Source of the DNA: Candidatus Gastranaerophilales bacterium
GTDB taxonomy: Bacteria; Cyanobacteriota; Vampirovibrionia; Gastranaerophilales; Gastranaerophilaceae
Length of the DNA stretch: 42,213 bases
Direction of reading: 5' to 3'
Assembly: GCA_944323195.1 (NCBI GenBank)
Contig: CALURR010000067.1
Span: 1 to 42,213, forward strand
Position 1 is the first letter of the stretch. Every line of letters begins with the position of its first letter. The notes below the pieces were generated by a model. That model saw nothing but the letters and a program-made list of their open reading frames with translations. It searched no databases and was not told where the DNA came from. A program made the translations under genes and the position numbers. Positions 35,084-42,072 of the stretch are shown here, piece by piece.

Positions 35084-35263
35084 AATTATATATAATAATA
35101 TTTTTGCACTTATTACAATTACACACATGGGTAATATTTTGAAAAAATCGATAATTTTCTAATAAAAAATTAATAAGTGTACATTTGACAGTTATTAATT
35201 TTTTTTATCAAATTTGGGCTGAAATCCAATAATAGCTTAAAATAAAATATTTAAAAAGAGGGG

Positions 35264-35292
35264 TTGACAAATATAATTTTTAGGTGCATAAT
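35264..35292 (+). promoter_or_regulatory. Strong promoter of the 35361 gene
   Basis: TTGACA (35264-35269), a 17-base spacer, and CATAAT (35287-35292) give a full -35 match and a 5/6 -10. The leader is about 60 bases long. Confidence 0.75.
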
Positions 35293-35360
35293 AAAAATAT
35301 AAAGAACAAGTGTTAAACAAACACTAAAAAAAGAAAAAAACAAGAGGTGAGAAAACCAAA

Positions 35361-35618
35361 ATGTTAACAGTAAGCAAAATAAAAAATGTACAAAATACAA
35401 TTAATAATAATATTCGTTTTAAATCAGGCGTTCGTTCTAACTATGGCGCAAATGTTATAAACAACACTACAGACGCCAAACACGAAGGAAGTTTTTTAAC
35501 AGACTTTTTAGGAACAATTAAGCAATCTCCAATTTTCTACGAAACATTCATGCAAAGACAAGCAAGCATTGAAAAAGGTTTAAACGTAGAAGGAAAAAAA
35601 CTTAACGCTATTGCGTAA
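35361..35618 (+). CDS. Small protein of unknown function (85 residues)
   Basis: Not recognised. It is soluble-looking with no signal peptide or membrane helix. The N-terminus is Asn/Ile/Lys-rich and includes NNNIRFKSG, followed by a mid-section LTDFLGTIKQSPIFYETFM that should form an amphipathic helix. The gene is well delimited, with a near-consensus promoter, AGAGGTGAG as a ribosome site and a clean terminator 58 bases past the stop. That full set of expression signals argues for a real, well expressed gene in spite of its size. Confidence 0.7.
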   Translation: MLTVSKIKNVQNTINNNIRFKSGVRSNYGANVINNTTDAKHEGSFLTDFLGTIKQSPIFYETFMQRQASIEKGLNVEGKKLNAIA

Positions 35619-35675
35619 AAAAGCATTATCAACACCTAACAACACAATCTCGAAGCATAAACAACAAAACAACTG

Positions 35676-35705
35676 GCCTTATCAATTTGATAAGGCTTTT
35701 TAATT
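35676..35705 (+). terminator. Terminator of the small gene
   Basis: GCCTTATC (35676-35683) pairs with GATAAGGC (35689-35696) around AATTT, followed by TTTTT. It lies between the plus-strand small gene and the end of the minus-strand HExxH gene at 35710. Confidence 0.88.
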
Positions 35706-35709
35706 TCTT

Positions 35710-36276
35710 TTAATTCAAACCGGCATACACAGGATTATTGGCAATCAATTTTTGAACACCTTGAACACCACTTTTTGCCCTTAATTTGGCTATATAATTT
35801 TCTCTTTTAGCCAGCGGATCATTTGAGGTTAAAAGGCTTTTATTTCTTTTTGTAAATTCATTCCAGGCTTGCGATTCTGAAATCCAAGCTCTTAATTCTT
35901 CAGCTTTTGTGTTCGTATATGTATGATGTTGTGATTCATGAGCAATCAAGCAAGCTAATCCTTCGGTGCTTGAACCTCTATGTTCGTTTGAAATATAAAT
36001 CACAAGCCCATTATTTTTTGTTTTGATTGTAAGTGCTTCGCAGTCCTGACAACCATAAACAGCTAAATCACGAAACATCACTCTAATTGGTTTTTTAGTT
36101 GCATTTCTACCATATAAAATAGCAATAACATCACGCCTGTTTATTCCTTCAAGAGAATTTAGTGCAGCTACAATTTTCGGATTAGTTGAAATTCTTGAAT
36201 AGTCCAGCGCAAAAGAAGACTGGAAGCCAATCAATATACTAATCACTAAATATAAAACTATAAACAGTTTACGCAT
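35710..36276 (-). CDS. Secreted protein with an HExxH zincin-like motif
   Basis: From ATG 36276 the protein opens with a classical signal peptide (MRKLFIVLYLVISILIGFQS, cleavage likely after SSFA), so it is exported. The mature part contains LIAHESQHHTYT, with HExxH at H113-H117 and a Glu-rich stretch after it (KAEELRAWISESQAW) that might supply a third zinc ligand. Two nearby cysteines (CQDC) precede it. This suggests a small metallopeptidase, but HExxH alone is weak proof and no known family was recognised. In-frame ATGs at 36300 and 36303 would add 8-9 residues before the signal peptide. AGGA touches them, so the shorter form is preferred. It is monocistronic. Confidence 0.65.
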   Translation of the reverse strand: MRKLFIVLYLVISILIGFQSSFALDYSRISTNPKIVAALNSLEGINRRDVIAILYGRNATKKPIRVMFRDLAVYGCQDCEALTIKTKNNGLVIYISNEHRGSSTEGLACLIAHESQHHTYTNTKAEELRAWISESQAWNEFTKRNKSLLTSNDPLAKRENYIAKLRAKSGVQGVQKLIANNPVYAGLN

Positions 36277-36370
36277 CTTGCACCAATAAAAATCTTTCAT
36301 CATTCCTTACTTCATACAGGAAATAAAAACGACAAACTTAGAATAAAACTTTAGATAAAAATTACAATTC

Positions 36371-36397
36371 TTATTAATTTTTTACAAAAATTAATAA
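36371..36397. repeat. AT-only 12-base inverted repeat
   Basis: TTATTAATTTTT (36371-36382) and AAAAATTAATAA (36386-36397) are perfect complements around TAC, in the divergent gap between the HExxH gene and the 36479 gene. It could be an operator for either. Confidence 0.5.
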
Positions 36398-36478
36398 TAG
36401 CTTTATAAAAAAGAATACTGATTAATGTTTAAAAAGCAAATATAGCTTAATCTTAAACTAACTTGGATTAACTTTTTT

Positions 36479-37021
36479 ATGCTTAAATATGTAAAATTTG
36501 AAATTCTATATTGCATAGTTTATGCAATCATATTGCACTCAATGATTGTACCTCTAGCTTGTTATTGCTATGAACATGTCCAAACAGTTACTATCACAAA
36601 AGAAGATATTCAAAACGCAAAAGGAACTCCAAGTCCTGTAGAATTTTCACAAAAAGATTTAAATAAAATAGAAATGATGGAAAAAAGGCATTTCCTAAAA
36701 ACTTATCCCGAGCTTGATGATAGCACAAGATTAAGAAATTTAGAATTTGAATTACTGGGAAGATGTTGGAAATTCAGTCCGCAAGAAGATAGAATAAGAA
36801 AGTTAGGCATAGCTTCAAGCAACATAATGATTTCAGGAACAGCACTTCCTGCTTCAATTAGTTCAAGAAGAAATGCAAAAAGGATGTCAAATAATTCTAT
36901 AGAAATGCGAAAAAAAGATAACCCAGGGCTAATTGACGGTTTTTTAAGGCTAATGAGTCCCGAAAAATACGAACAATACAGACGCTATAGCGAAGATATG
37001 TATTATAAATATGAATATTAA
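36479..37021 (+). CDS. Membrane-anchored or secreted protein with one RLxxLE-type repeat
   Basis: Function unknown; 180 residues. Residues 8-28 form a hydrophobic N-terminal segment, a signal peptide or anchor, placing the rest outside the cytoplasm. The segment TYPELDDSTRLRNLEFELLG followed by QEDRIRKL resembles a short repeat (TYxxDxxxxRLxxLExxxFG ... ERLxRL) found in several exported cyanobacterial and melainabacterial proteins. The C-terminus is Tyr/Glu/Arg-rich. The ATG at 36479 has no good ribosome site. It precedes the rpoZ-like gene by 53 bases. Confidence 0.6.
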   Translation: MLKYVKFEILYCIVYAIILHSMIVPLACYCYEHVQTVTITKEDIQNAKGTPSPVEFSQKDLNKIEMMEKRHFLKTYPELDDSTRLRNLEFELLGRCWKFSPQEDRIRKLGIASSNIMISGTALPASISSRRNAKRMSNNSIEMRKKDNPGLIDGFLRLMSPEKYEQYRRYSEDMYYKYEY

Positions 37022-37074
37022 ATCTCTTGCATGTTAGTTTTTCTCATTGTAAGATTAATATATAGGAGATTAAT

Positions 37075-37320
37075 ATGAACCAAATTACTAAAACCGCTTG
37101 GGATTTAAATGAAAAAGCCCCAAACAGATACCAATTAGTTTACGAATTAATCGAATTAGCTAAAAAGCTAGTTGATGAATCTCAAATGAAAAAGCCTAGA
37201 GATGACTATGGTTTTGATTCAGATATTACATTTGATTCTAATGTTAAAAAAGAAAAACCCGTTCAACACGCAATTATGGTAAAAGCATCAGAATCAGATG
37301 ATGATGGCCTTGTTGGCTAA
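37075..37320 (+). CDS. rpoZ: RNA polymerase omega subunit-like protein
   Basis: Small subunit (81 residues) that helps fold and assemble the beta-prime subunit of RNA polymerase. The key omega motif is present: NEKAPNRYQLVYELIELAKK matches the NRYELVLxAAKRARQL core. After a gap, EKPVQHAIMVKA matches the KPxxxAxxEI strand. Between them, an Asp-rich insert (RDDYGFDSDITFDSN) replaces the usual short loop, and the end is acidic. The ribosome site AGGAG before the ATG is strong. Length suits cyanobacterial-type RpoZ. The assignment rests on a short motif, so it is moderately sure. Confidence 0.68.
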   Translation: MNQITKTAWDLNEKAPNRYQLVYELIELAKKLVDESQMKKPRDDYGFDSDITFDSNVKKEKPVQHAIMVKASESDDDGLVG

Positions 37321-37341
37321 TTTAATATCTAGAATTATTTT

Positions 37342-38151
37342 ATGGAAAAAATCAAAGAAACACTTGATTATATAAATTCAAAAACAAACAATTTTAAACC
37401 TGAAATTGCAGTTATTCTTGGTTCAGGTTTAGGTTCGTTTTGTGATAATTTAGAAGGATACAATATTCCTTATACAAACATTCCCCATTTTGCATCTTCA
37501 AACGTCAAAGGGCATAAAGGGGAATTATTGTTTTGCAAAATAAACAATAAAAATTGCGTAATAATGCAAGGAAGATTTCATTTTTATGAAGGCAACTCCA
37601 TGCAGCAAGCAACATACCCTATTAAAATTTTTAAACAATTAGGTGTTAAAATTCTTATCATAACAAATGCCGCAGGCGGTGTTAATAAGAATTTTAATGT
37701 TGGAGATATTGTTCTAATTCAAGACCACATTAATTTTATGGGTACAAACCCTCTCATTGGAAAAAATGATGATTCTATGGGTGAAAGATTTCCCGATATG
37801 AGCAATTGCTACAATAAAGAGCTTATTAATCTTGCTAAAAATTGCGCAAAAACTCTAAATATAGATTTAAAAGAAGGTGTTTACCTTGCTACAACAGGCC
37901 CAAGCTATGAAACAGCAGCAGAAATTAGAGCCTATAGAACCCTAGGAGCCGATGTTGTTGGGATGAGCTCAGTACCTGAGGCAATTGTAGCCAATTGGCT
38001 TAAAATAAAAACAATGACACTAAGTCTTGTAACAAATTTTGCAACAGGAGTTTCAGATACACAGCTATCTCATCAAGAAGTTATTGAAACAGGCAAAACT
38101 CAAGGGCAAAAAGTTTCCAATTTAATTAAAGAAATAATAAAAAATATTTAA
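37342..38151 (+). CDS. Purine nucleoside phosphorylase
   Basis: Trimeric PNP-family enzyme that splits inosine or guanosine with phosphate for purine salvage. Motifs in order: VILGSGLGSF (phosphate loop), PHFASSNVKGHKG, GRFHFYEG, TNAAGGVN, GPSYETAAEIRAY (purine-binding Glu), VGMSSVPEAIVA, and the base-binding Asn in LVTNFATG. Length (269) is normal. It begins 21 bases after the rpoZ-like gene and is probably cotranscribed with it. The stop lies inside the strong bidirectional terminator shared with ferritin. S-methyl-5'-thioadenosine phosphorylases are related, but the motifs favour PNP. Confidence 0.93.
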   Translation: MEKIKETLDYINSKTNNFKPEIAVILGSGLGSFCDNLEGYNIPYTNIPHFASSNVKGHKGELLFCKINNKNCVIMQGRFHFYEGNSMQQATYPIKIFKQLGVKILIITNAAGGVNKNFNVGDIVLIQDHINFMGTNPLIGKNDDSMGERFPDMSNCYNKELINLAKNCAKTLNIDLKEGVYLATTGPSYETAAEIRAYRTLGADVVGMSSVPEAIVANWLKIKTMTLSLVTNFATGVSDTQLSHQEVIETGKTQGQKVSNLIKEIIKNI

Positions 38152-38190
38152 ATTAAATGCCTGCAAAAGCAGGCATTTAATTTTTATTTT
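38150..38190. terminator. Bidirectional terminator between PNP and ferritin
   Basis: AAATTAAATGCCTGC (38150-38164) and GCAGGCATTTAATTT (38169-38183) form a perfect 15-base stem with an AAAA loop. T runs follow on the plus strand, and an A/T-rich flank lies on the minus strand. It ends both convergent genes. Confidence 0.9.
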
Positions 38191-38698
38191 AACCTATTAC
38201 AGGCGCAACAAATGTTCTTGTTGCAAGTTCTTTATCAAGAGCAAAAAGAGCATTTTTATCATTTCCGATAAGCTCTAATTGAGCTAGAACATTACCCACA
38301 TTTGCTTCTTCTTCAACTTGTTCTTTTAAATACCAGTTTAAAAATATCATAGCAGCTCTGTCTTTTGTTTCTTCTGCCACATCCATTAAGGCATTAATAC
38401 TTGATGTAATAAATTGTTCGTGTTCTAAAACTGCCTTAAACACGTCTTGTGGTCCATTCCAAGAGGTTTGCGGTTTATTTATTGCTTCAAGCTCAATTTT
38501 TCCTCCTCTTTCTAAAATATAATCAAACATTCCCATTGCGTGAGCTCTTTCTTCTTGAACTTGAACATCCATCCAATTAACAAAACCGTTCAGATTTAAG
38601 CTTGCAAAATACGCTTTCATGGATAAATAAAGATATTCAGAAAACAATTCTTTATTAATTTGATCCAAAAAAGCCTTTTCCATTCTTTCGCAAATCAT
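38189..38698 (-). CDS. Ferritin
   Basis: Iron-storage four-helix protein forming a 24-subunit shell. The ferroxidase residues appear in the expected places. The first-helix Glu is in FSEYLYLSMKAYF, the Glu and His in QVQEERAHAMGMFDYI, and the later Glu/Gln residues in VLEHEQF and YLKEQVEEEANV. Length (169) is normal and the C-terminal FALDKELATR is bacterial ferritin-like. There are two ATGs, at 38704 and 38698. AAGGAG stands only 2 bases from the first and 8 from the second, so 38698 is chosen. No Met-based heme site was sought, so bacterioferritin is not fully excluded. Confidence 0.92.
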   Translation of the reverse strand: MICERMEKAFLDQINKELFSEYLYLSMKAYFASLNLNGFVNWMDVQVQEERAHAMGMFDYILERGGKIELEAINKPQTSWNGPQDVFKAVLEHEQFITSSINALMDVAEETKDRAAMIFLNWYLKEQVEEEANVGNVLAQLELIGNDKNALFALDKELATRTFVAPVIG

Positions 38699-38786
38699 AC
38701 CCATATCTCCTTTTGTAAACTATAATCAAGTTATATCACAAAAAACAATAATTAAATCAAAAAAAAGAATAATTTTAATTTGTTTA

Positions 38787-38810
38787 TGCTAAAATTAATA
38801 CTGCTATAAA
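38787..38810 (+). promoter_or_regulatory. Candidate extended -10 elements for pyruvate kinase
   Basis: TGCTAAAAT (38787-38795) and TGCTATAAA (38802-38810) both fit the TGn plus -10 pattern, and neither has a good -35. The second would give a leader of about 14 bases that still includes the GAGAGG ribosome site. Confidence 0.4.
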
Positions 38811-38829
38811 TCAGAATTGAGAGGTATAA

Positions 38830-40263
38830 ATGAAAAATAAATTTTTTAAAAGAACCAAAATTGTAGCCACAATTGGCCCTGCTGTTGATTCAGAAGAAAA
38901 AATTGAAAAACTGATTAAAGCAGGGGTTAACATATTTCGTCTAAATACATCCCATGAAACAATGGAAGCTCATAGCAAAAGATTTGATTTAATAAGACAA
39001 GTTTGCGATAAATTAAGAGTATATTGTTCAATTATGATTGACCTTCAAGGTCCAAAAATCAGAGTTGGAAATTTAGAGCAACCTATTAACCTTGAAAAAA
39101 ATCAAGAAGTTATTTTTTCTCATCAAGAAAATCCGGAAAAAGGCATTATTCCGGTTGACTATAAAGGTATAGCGCAAGATGTTACTAAAGGAAGTAAAAT
39201 TCTTCTTGATGACGGCAAAATTCAAGCTATTGTTGAAAAAATAGAAGACAATAAAGTTTACGCTAAAATTACCCATGGAGGTTTATTAAAATCAAGAAAA
39301 GGCTTAAATATCCCAGGGTCAACCAATAGCCTTGAAGCGGTTACCAAAAAAGATATTGAATATATTAAATTTGCAGTTGATAAAAAAGCGGATTATATTG
39401 CTCTTTCTTTTGTAAGACAAAAAGAAGATGTATTATTAGCCAAAAAATATATAAATGATTATGGTGCAGATATTCCTGTTATTTCTAAAATGGAAAAACC
39501 ACAAGCAATTGAAAACCTAGAAAGCATAATTAAAGTTTCAGATTGTATCATGGTTGCTCGTGGCGATTTAGGAATTGAATTATCAGCAGTCGAAGTTCCA
39601 ATTTGTCAAAAAAGAATAATTAAAGAATGCAACAAACAGAAAAAACCCGTTATTGTTGCAACGCAAATGCTAGAAAGCATGATAGAAGAACCCATCCCAA
39701 CAAGAGCAGAAAGCTCTGATGTTGCTAATGCAATTTTAGATGGCGCTGACGCTGTTATGTTGAGCGGAGAAACCTCTGTTGGAAAATATGCTATAGAAGC
39801 TGTTGAAACAATGGCACATATTGCAAAATCTGCCGAAAATAGTTCATTTTATAAATTTGATAATGACTTTGAATCTCTTGATGAAGCTGCAACAATAACA
39901 AGACAAGCTATTGCTTTTGGTGCAGATAGAATGATTAAACTTGTTAAAGCCAAAGCGTTCTTAAGCTTTTCACATTCAGGAAATTCAACAAAATTAATGT
40001 CCAGATTAAGACCATCTGTTCCAATCATTATGGTTTCAGATTCAGAAACAACTTGTAAAAAAATGGCATTATGCTGGGGCGTATACCCATTTTTAAAAAA
40101 TTGGGATGATGTATTAAATCAAAACCTTTTAGTCAATATTGATAACTTTTTAATTAATGAAATTGGTTTAAATTATGGTGATTATGTAATTATTACAGGC
40201 TCAGCACCAAAATTAATCACAAGCAAAACTAATTTCATCAGAGTTCATAAAATAGGAACATAA
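38830..40263 (+). CDS. pyk: Pyruvate kinase
   Basis: Last glycolytic enzyme; transfers phosphate from phosphoenolpyruvate to ADP. The N-terminus RTKIVATIGPAVDSEEKI, FRLNTSHE, DLQGPKIRVG, the catalytic-lysine motif ISKMEKPQAIEN, the metal-binding MVARGDLGIEL, and the SGETSVGKYAIEAV block are all present. A complete C-terminal domain ends in GDYVIITGSAP. Length (477) is normal, without the extra PEP-utiliser domain found in some Firmicutes. GAGAGG lies before the ATG. It is monocistronic between ferritin (divergent) and an unknown gene. Confidence 0.97.
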   Translation: MKNKFFKRTKIVATIGPAVDSEEKIEKLIKAGVNIFRLNTSHETMEAHSKRFDLIRQVCDKLRVYCSIMIDLQGPKIRVGNLEQPINLEKNQEVIFSHQENPEKGIIPVDYKGIAQDVTKGSKILLDDGKIQAIVEKIEDNKVYAKITHGGLLKSRKGLNIPGSTNSLEAVTKKDIEYIKFAVDKKADYIALSFVRQKEDVLLAKKYINDYGADIPVISKMEKPQAIENLESIIKVSDCIMVARGDLGIELSAVEVPICQKRIIKECNKQKKPVIVATQMLESMIEEPIPTRAESSDVANAILDGADAVMLSGETSVGKYAIEAVETMAHIAKSAENSSFYKFDNDFESLDEAATITRQAIAFGADRMIKLVKAKAFLSFSHSGNSTKLMSRLRPSVPIIMVSDSETTCKKMALCWGVYPFLKNWDDVLNQNLLVNIDNFLINEIGLNYGDYVIITGSAPKLITSKTNFIRVHKIGT

Positions 40264-40310
40264 ATTAATAAAATTTCATAATTCTATTTATTTTAGCAAT
40301 TTTCAAACTT

Positions 40311-40327
40311 TATTAGTTTTACTAATA
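40311..40327. repeat. 7-base inverted repeat upstream of the 40353 gene
   Basis: TATTAGT (40311-40317) and ACTAATA (40321-40327) flank TTT, directly ahead of a -10-like TATAGT (40329-40334). It is placed like an operator. No terminator for pyk is evident otherwise, so it could also be a weak end signal. Confidence 0.4.
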
Positions 40328-40352
40328 TTATAGTAAAATGTTGGAGAGAAGC

Positions 40353-41585
40353 ATGCAAGAAGTTAATTTAAGTAAAGTAAATCAAGCCTACATAAATAAT
40401 ACAGTTAATAAGACTGCAGACAATCAAACTCAAGTTCAACAAGCTGAACCTAAAAAAGACGGTAATAAGAAAATGAAACTTGCTCTTATTGGTCTTGGGG
40501 TTATAGGAGCTGCTGCTATTGGGGTAGGAGTTGCAATAAAAACAGGTAAAATTAAACTTCCAAATAAAACTTCTCCATCTAATGCCGATGATTTAAAAAA
40601 TGGCTTAGAAGAAATTAAAGATAAAATAACAACAAAATTTAGCGATTTAAAAGGTAATGCAGTTGATGTAACATTCCCTGATAAAAATGGTATTGCTAAA
40701 ACAAAAGATGGTTTATTCTCTGGTACTTTAGAAAAAGCTATCAAAAAAGAAGATGGCACAACACAAAATATTTTAGTTAGCTACATAGACGGCAAACCAA
40801 CTGAAACAAAAATAGATGGAGTTACCAGAAAAACATTTAATTATTTATCTGACAATACCACCAATACATTAATTTATGATGACAAAGGTGCTTTTAAAAA
40901 ACAAATACGTTTGTTTTCATCCAAAGATAACGCAAACAAAATAGATAGAGTATATACAAAAACAAAAAATGATTATGGCAAATATCTTGATTTTGAAGCA
41001 GGAAAGATAAAAGCAAAGACAATTTTAGGTTCCGGCGGAGTCGATTTTTCAGAAGTCTACGACTCAGAAGGCAATGTTATAAAAACAATAAGAAAAAGCA
41101 AATACAATAATAATTCAGGCATGGTAGATATGATTATCCCAACAAAAGACGGACAAAAAATACTTACCGGAGGACTTGATTCAATTACAGACAAAGCAGA
41201 TGATTTTCGTATTTGCGAACCTGAAAGTGTTCACTACTTAGATAAAGACGGTAAACTAATTAAAGACTTATCTGTTTCAAACGGAGGAAACACTAAAAAA
41301 ATTTATCGATTAATTGATGCAGACAACAATGAATTGTCAATGGCATTAGAACGCAGATCACCAATAGACAAAAAACCAAGCATCAGAATTGATGAATTTA
41401 AAAACAATGGCAACAACAATAACAGCATAGTATTTTCAAGAGGTCAAATTAAACAAGAAATAGAGAACGGACAAAAAGCAGATTTTATACAAAAAATCAA
41501 AAATTTCATATCTGAACTTGGACAAGAAGGAATAAAACTAAATATCCCAGAAGAAGAAATCCAAGCAGTAATAGATAAAATTTAG
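40353..41585 (+). CDS. Membrane-anchored protein of unknown function with YD-like strands
   Basis: Not assigned; 410 residues from ATG 40353. A Gln/Asn/Lys-rich segment of about 40 residues precedes one hydrophobic glycine-rich helix (LALIGLGVIGAAAIGVGVAI, about 43-62). The rest forms a large domain rich in beta-type repeats such as YDSEGNVIKTIRKS, YLDKDGKLIKDLS and IYDDKGAFKKQIR. These resemble loose YD/RHS-style strands. The N-terminal type is cytosolic with a late anchor rather than a signal peptide. An in-frame ATG at 40338 exists, but GGAGAG (40343-40348) sits correctly only for 40353. It has the same plan, short polar N-terminus then Gly-rich helix, as the 34015 protein. Confidence 0.6.
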   Translation: MQEVNLSKVNQAYINNTVNKTADNQTQVQQAEPKKDGNKKMKLALIGLGVIGAAAIGVGVAIKTGKIKLPNKTSPSNADDLKNGLEEIKDKITTKFSDLKGNAVDVTFPDKNGIAKTKDGLFSGTLEKAIKKEDGTTQNILVSYIDGKPTETKIDGVTRKTFNYLSDNTTNTLIYDDKGAFKKQIRLFSSKDNANKIDRVYTKTKNDYGKYLDFEAGKIKAKTILGSGGVDFSEVYDSEGNVIKTIRKSKYNNNSGMVDMIIPTKDGQKILTGGLDSITDKADDFRICEPESVHYLDKDGKLIKDLSVSNGGNTKKIYRLIDADNNELSMALERRSPIDKKPSIRIDEFKNNGNNNNSIVFSRGQIKQEIENGQKADFIQKIKNFISELGQEGIKLNIPEEEIQAVIDKI

Positions 41586-41746
41586 TTTTAAATTTAAATT
41601 AATCAAAAAATACCCTATATCAACATCAAAAAATTGCGATAGTCGATATAGAGTATCTAAGCACACAAAAACTCCAGTAGAACATAAAAAACTGTCAAAT
41701 TTTAATAAAAATATAAAAATTGCACTTAATTATAATCCAAATAAAA
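41586..41746. other. Gene-free stretch with one imperfect hairpin
   Basis: No open frame was found. TACCCTATATC (41611-41621) and GATATAGAGTA (41645-41655) pair with one mismatch over a 23-base loop, shortly after the stop of the 40353 gene. No T run follows. Confidence 0.45.
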
Positions 41747-41908
41747 TTAATCTTTGTCTAAATGTTTAAGTGCATATTCACAACATTGTTGAACTAGATT
41801 ATTTAGAGAAACCTTTTTGTTTTATGCAAGAGTTTGTAATTCTTGCACTAATTTTAAAGGTAACCTAAAGGTTTTATTAATCATTTCAGGTTTTTCAACT
41901 TTAAACAT
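41747..41908 (-). pseudogene. Ribbon-helix-helix (Arc/CopG-type) regulator interrupted by an in-frame stop
   Basis: Read on the minus strand from ATG 41908, which is preceded by GAGG six bases away, the frame gives MFKVEKPEMINKTFRLPLKL, then VQELQTLA, then TAA (41822-41824). It continues in the same frame as NKKVSLNNLVQQCCEYALKH and ends LDKD plus TAA at 41747. Together this is a typical 53-codon Arc-like protein: a beta strand KTFRLP, helix 1, and helix 2 starting at VSLNNLV. The internal stop occupies the turn between the helices; CAA (Gln) to TAA would explain it by a single change. No frameshift is needed. Either the gene is broken, or the stop reflects a sequencing error or readthrough. 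Confidence 0.65.
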
Positions 41909-41940
41909 ATATACCTCATTGCTATTTTATGTGCAATTTT

Positions 41941-41956
41941 GGTATATTAATATACC
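41941..41956. promoter_or_regulatory. 16-base perfect palindrome, probable operator
   Basis: GGTATATTAATATACC is fully self-complementary and lies 33 bases upstream of the ribbon-helix-helix start. Arc/MetJ-type proteins bind such short palindromes and commonly control their own genes. Confidence 0.6.
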
Positions 41957-41962
41957 CTAATT

Positions 41963-41986
41963 TTACACTTATTAATATAAGTGTAA
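41963..41986. promoter_or_regulatory. Second operator-like inverted repeat
   Basis: TTACACTTAT (41963-41972) and ATAAGTGTAA (41977-41986) are exact complements around TAAT. It lies 6 bases from the first palindrome and covers the -35 position of the rightward promoter at 42000, so one repressor could control both divergent transcripts. Confidence 0.6.
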
Positions 41987-41999
41987 TTTACAATATTTA

Positions 42000-42008
42000 T
42001 GTTATACT
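42000..42008 (+). promoter_or_regulatory. Extended -10 promoter for the rightward transcript
   Basis: TGTTATACT gives TG, one base, then TATACT (5/6). No -35 match is found; the position is occupied by the inverted repeat at 41963-41986. The start would be near 42015, about 58 bases before ATG 42073. Confidence 0.5.
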
Positions 42009-42072
42009 TTTTGTAGTTAAAACAAGAAGAAATTATTTCAAATAATTATTTTTAAAAGCAAAAAGAGCAATA

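Larger units (their letters stand above)
34795..35360. other. 566-base gap without a protein gene
   Basis: No convincing open frame on either strand. It holds a long inverted repeat at 34830-34866, a GC-rich hairpin at 35027-35040 whose T run is on the minus strand (candidate short RNA), a pair of CACTTATTA-like half-sites (35106-35115 and 35164-35173), and the strong promoter of the 35361 gene. The remainder is plain AT-rich sequence. Confidence 0.6.

Noticed and set aside
34795..35360. tRNA, 6S or SRP RNA gene in the long gap
   Set aside because: No cloverleaf, no GGTTCGA-type loop and no recognisable conserved RNA core was seen.
41822..41824. Genetic code change reading TAA as an amino acid
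   Set aside because: TAA is the normal terminator of most genes in this window, including genes with overlapping stop-start junctions.
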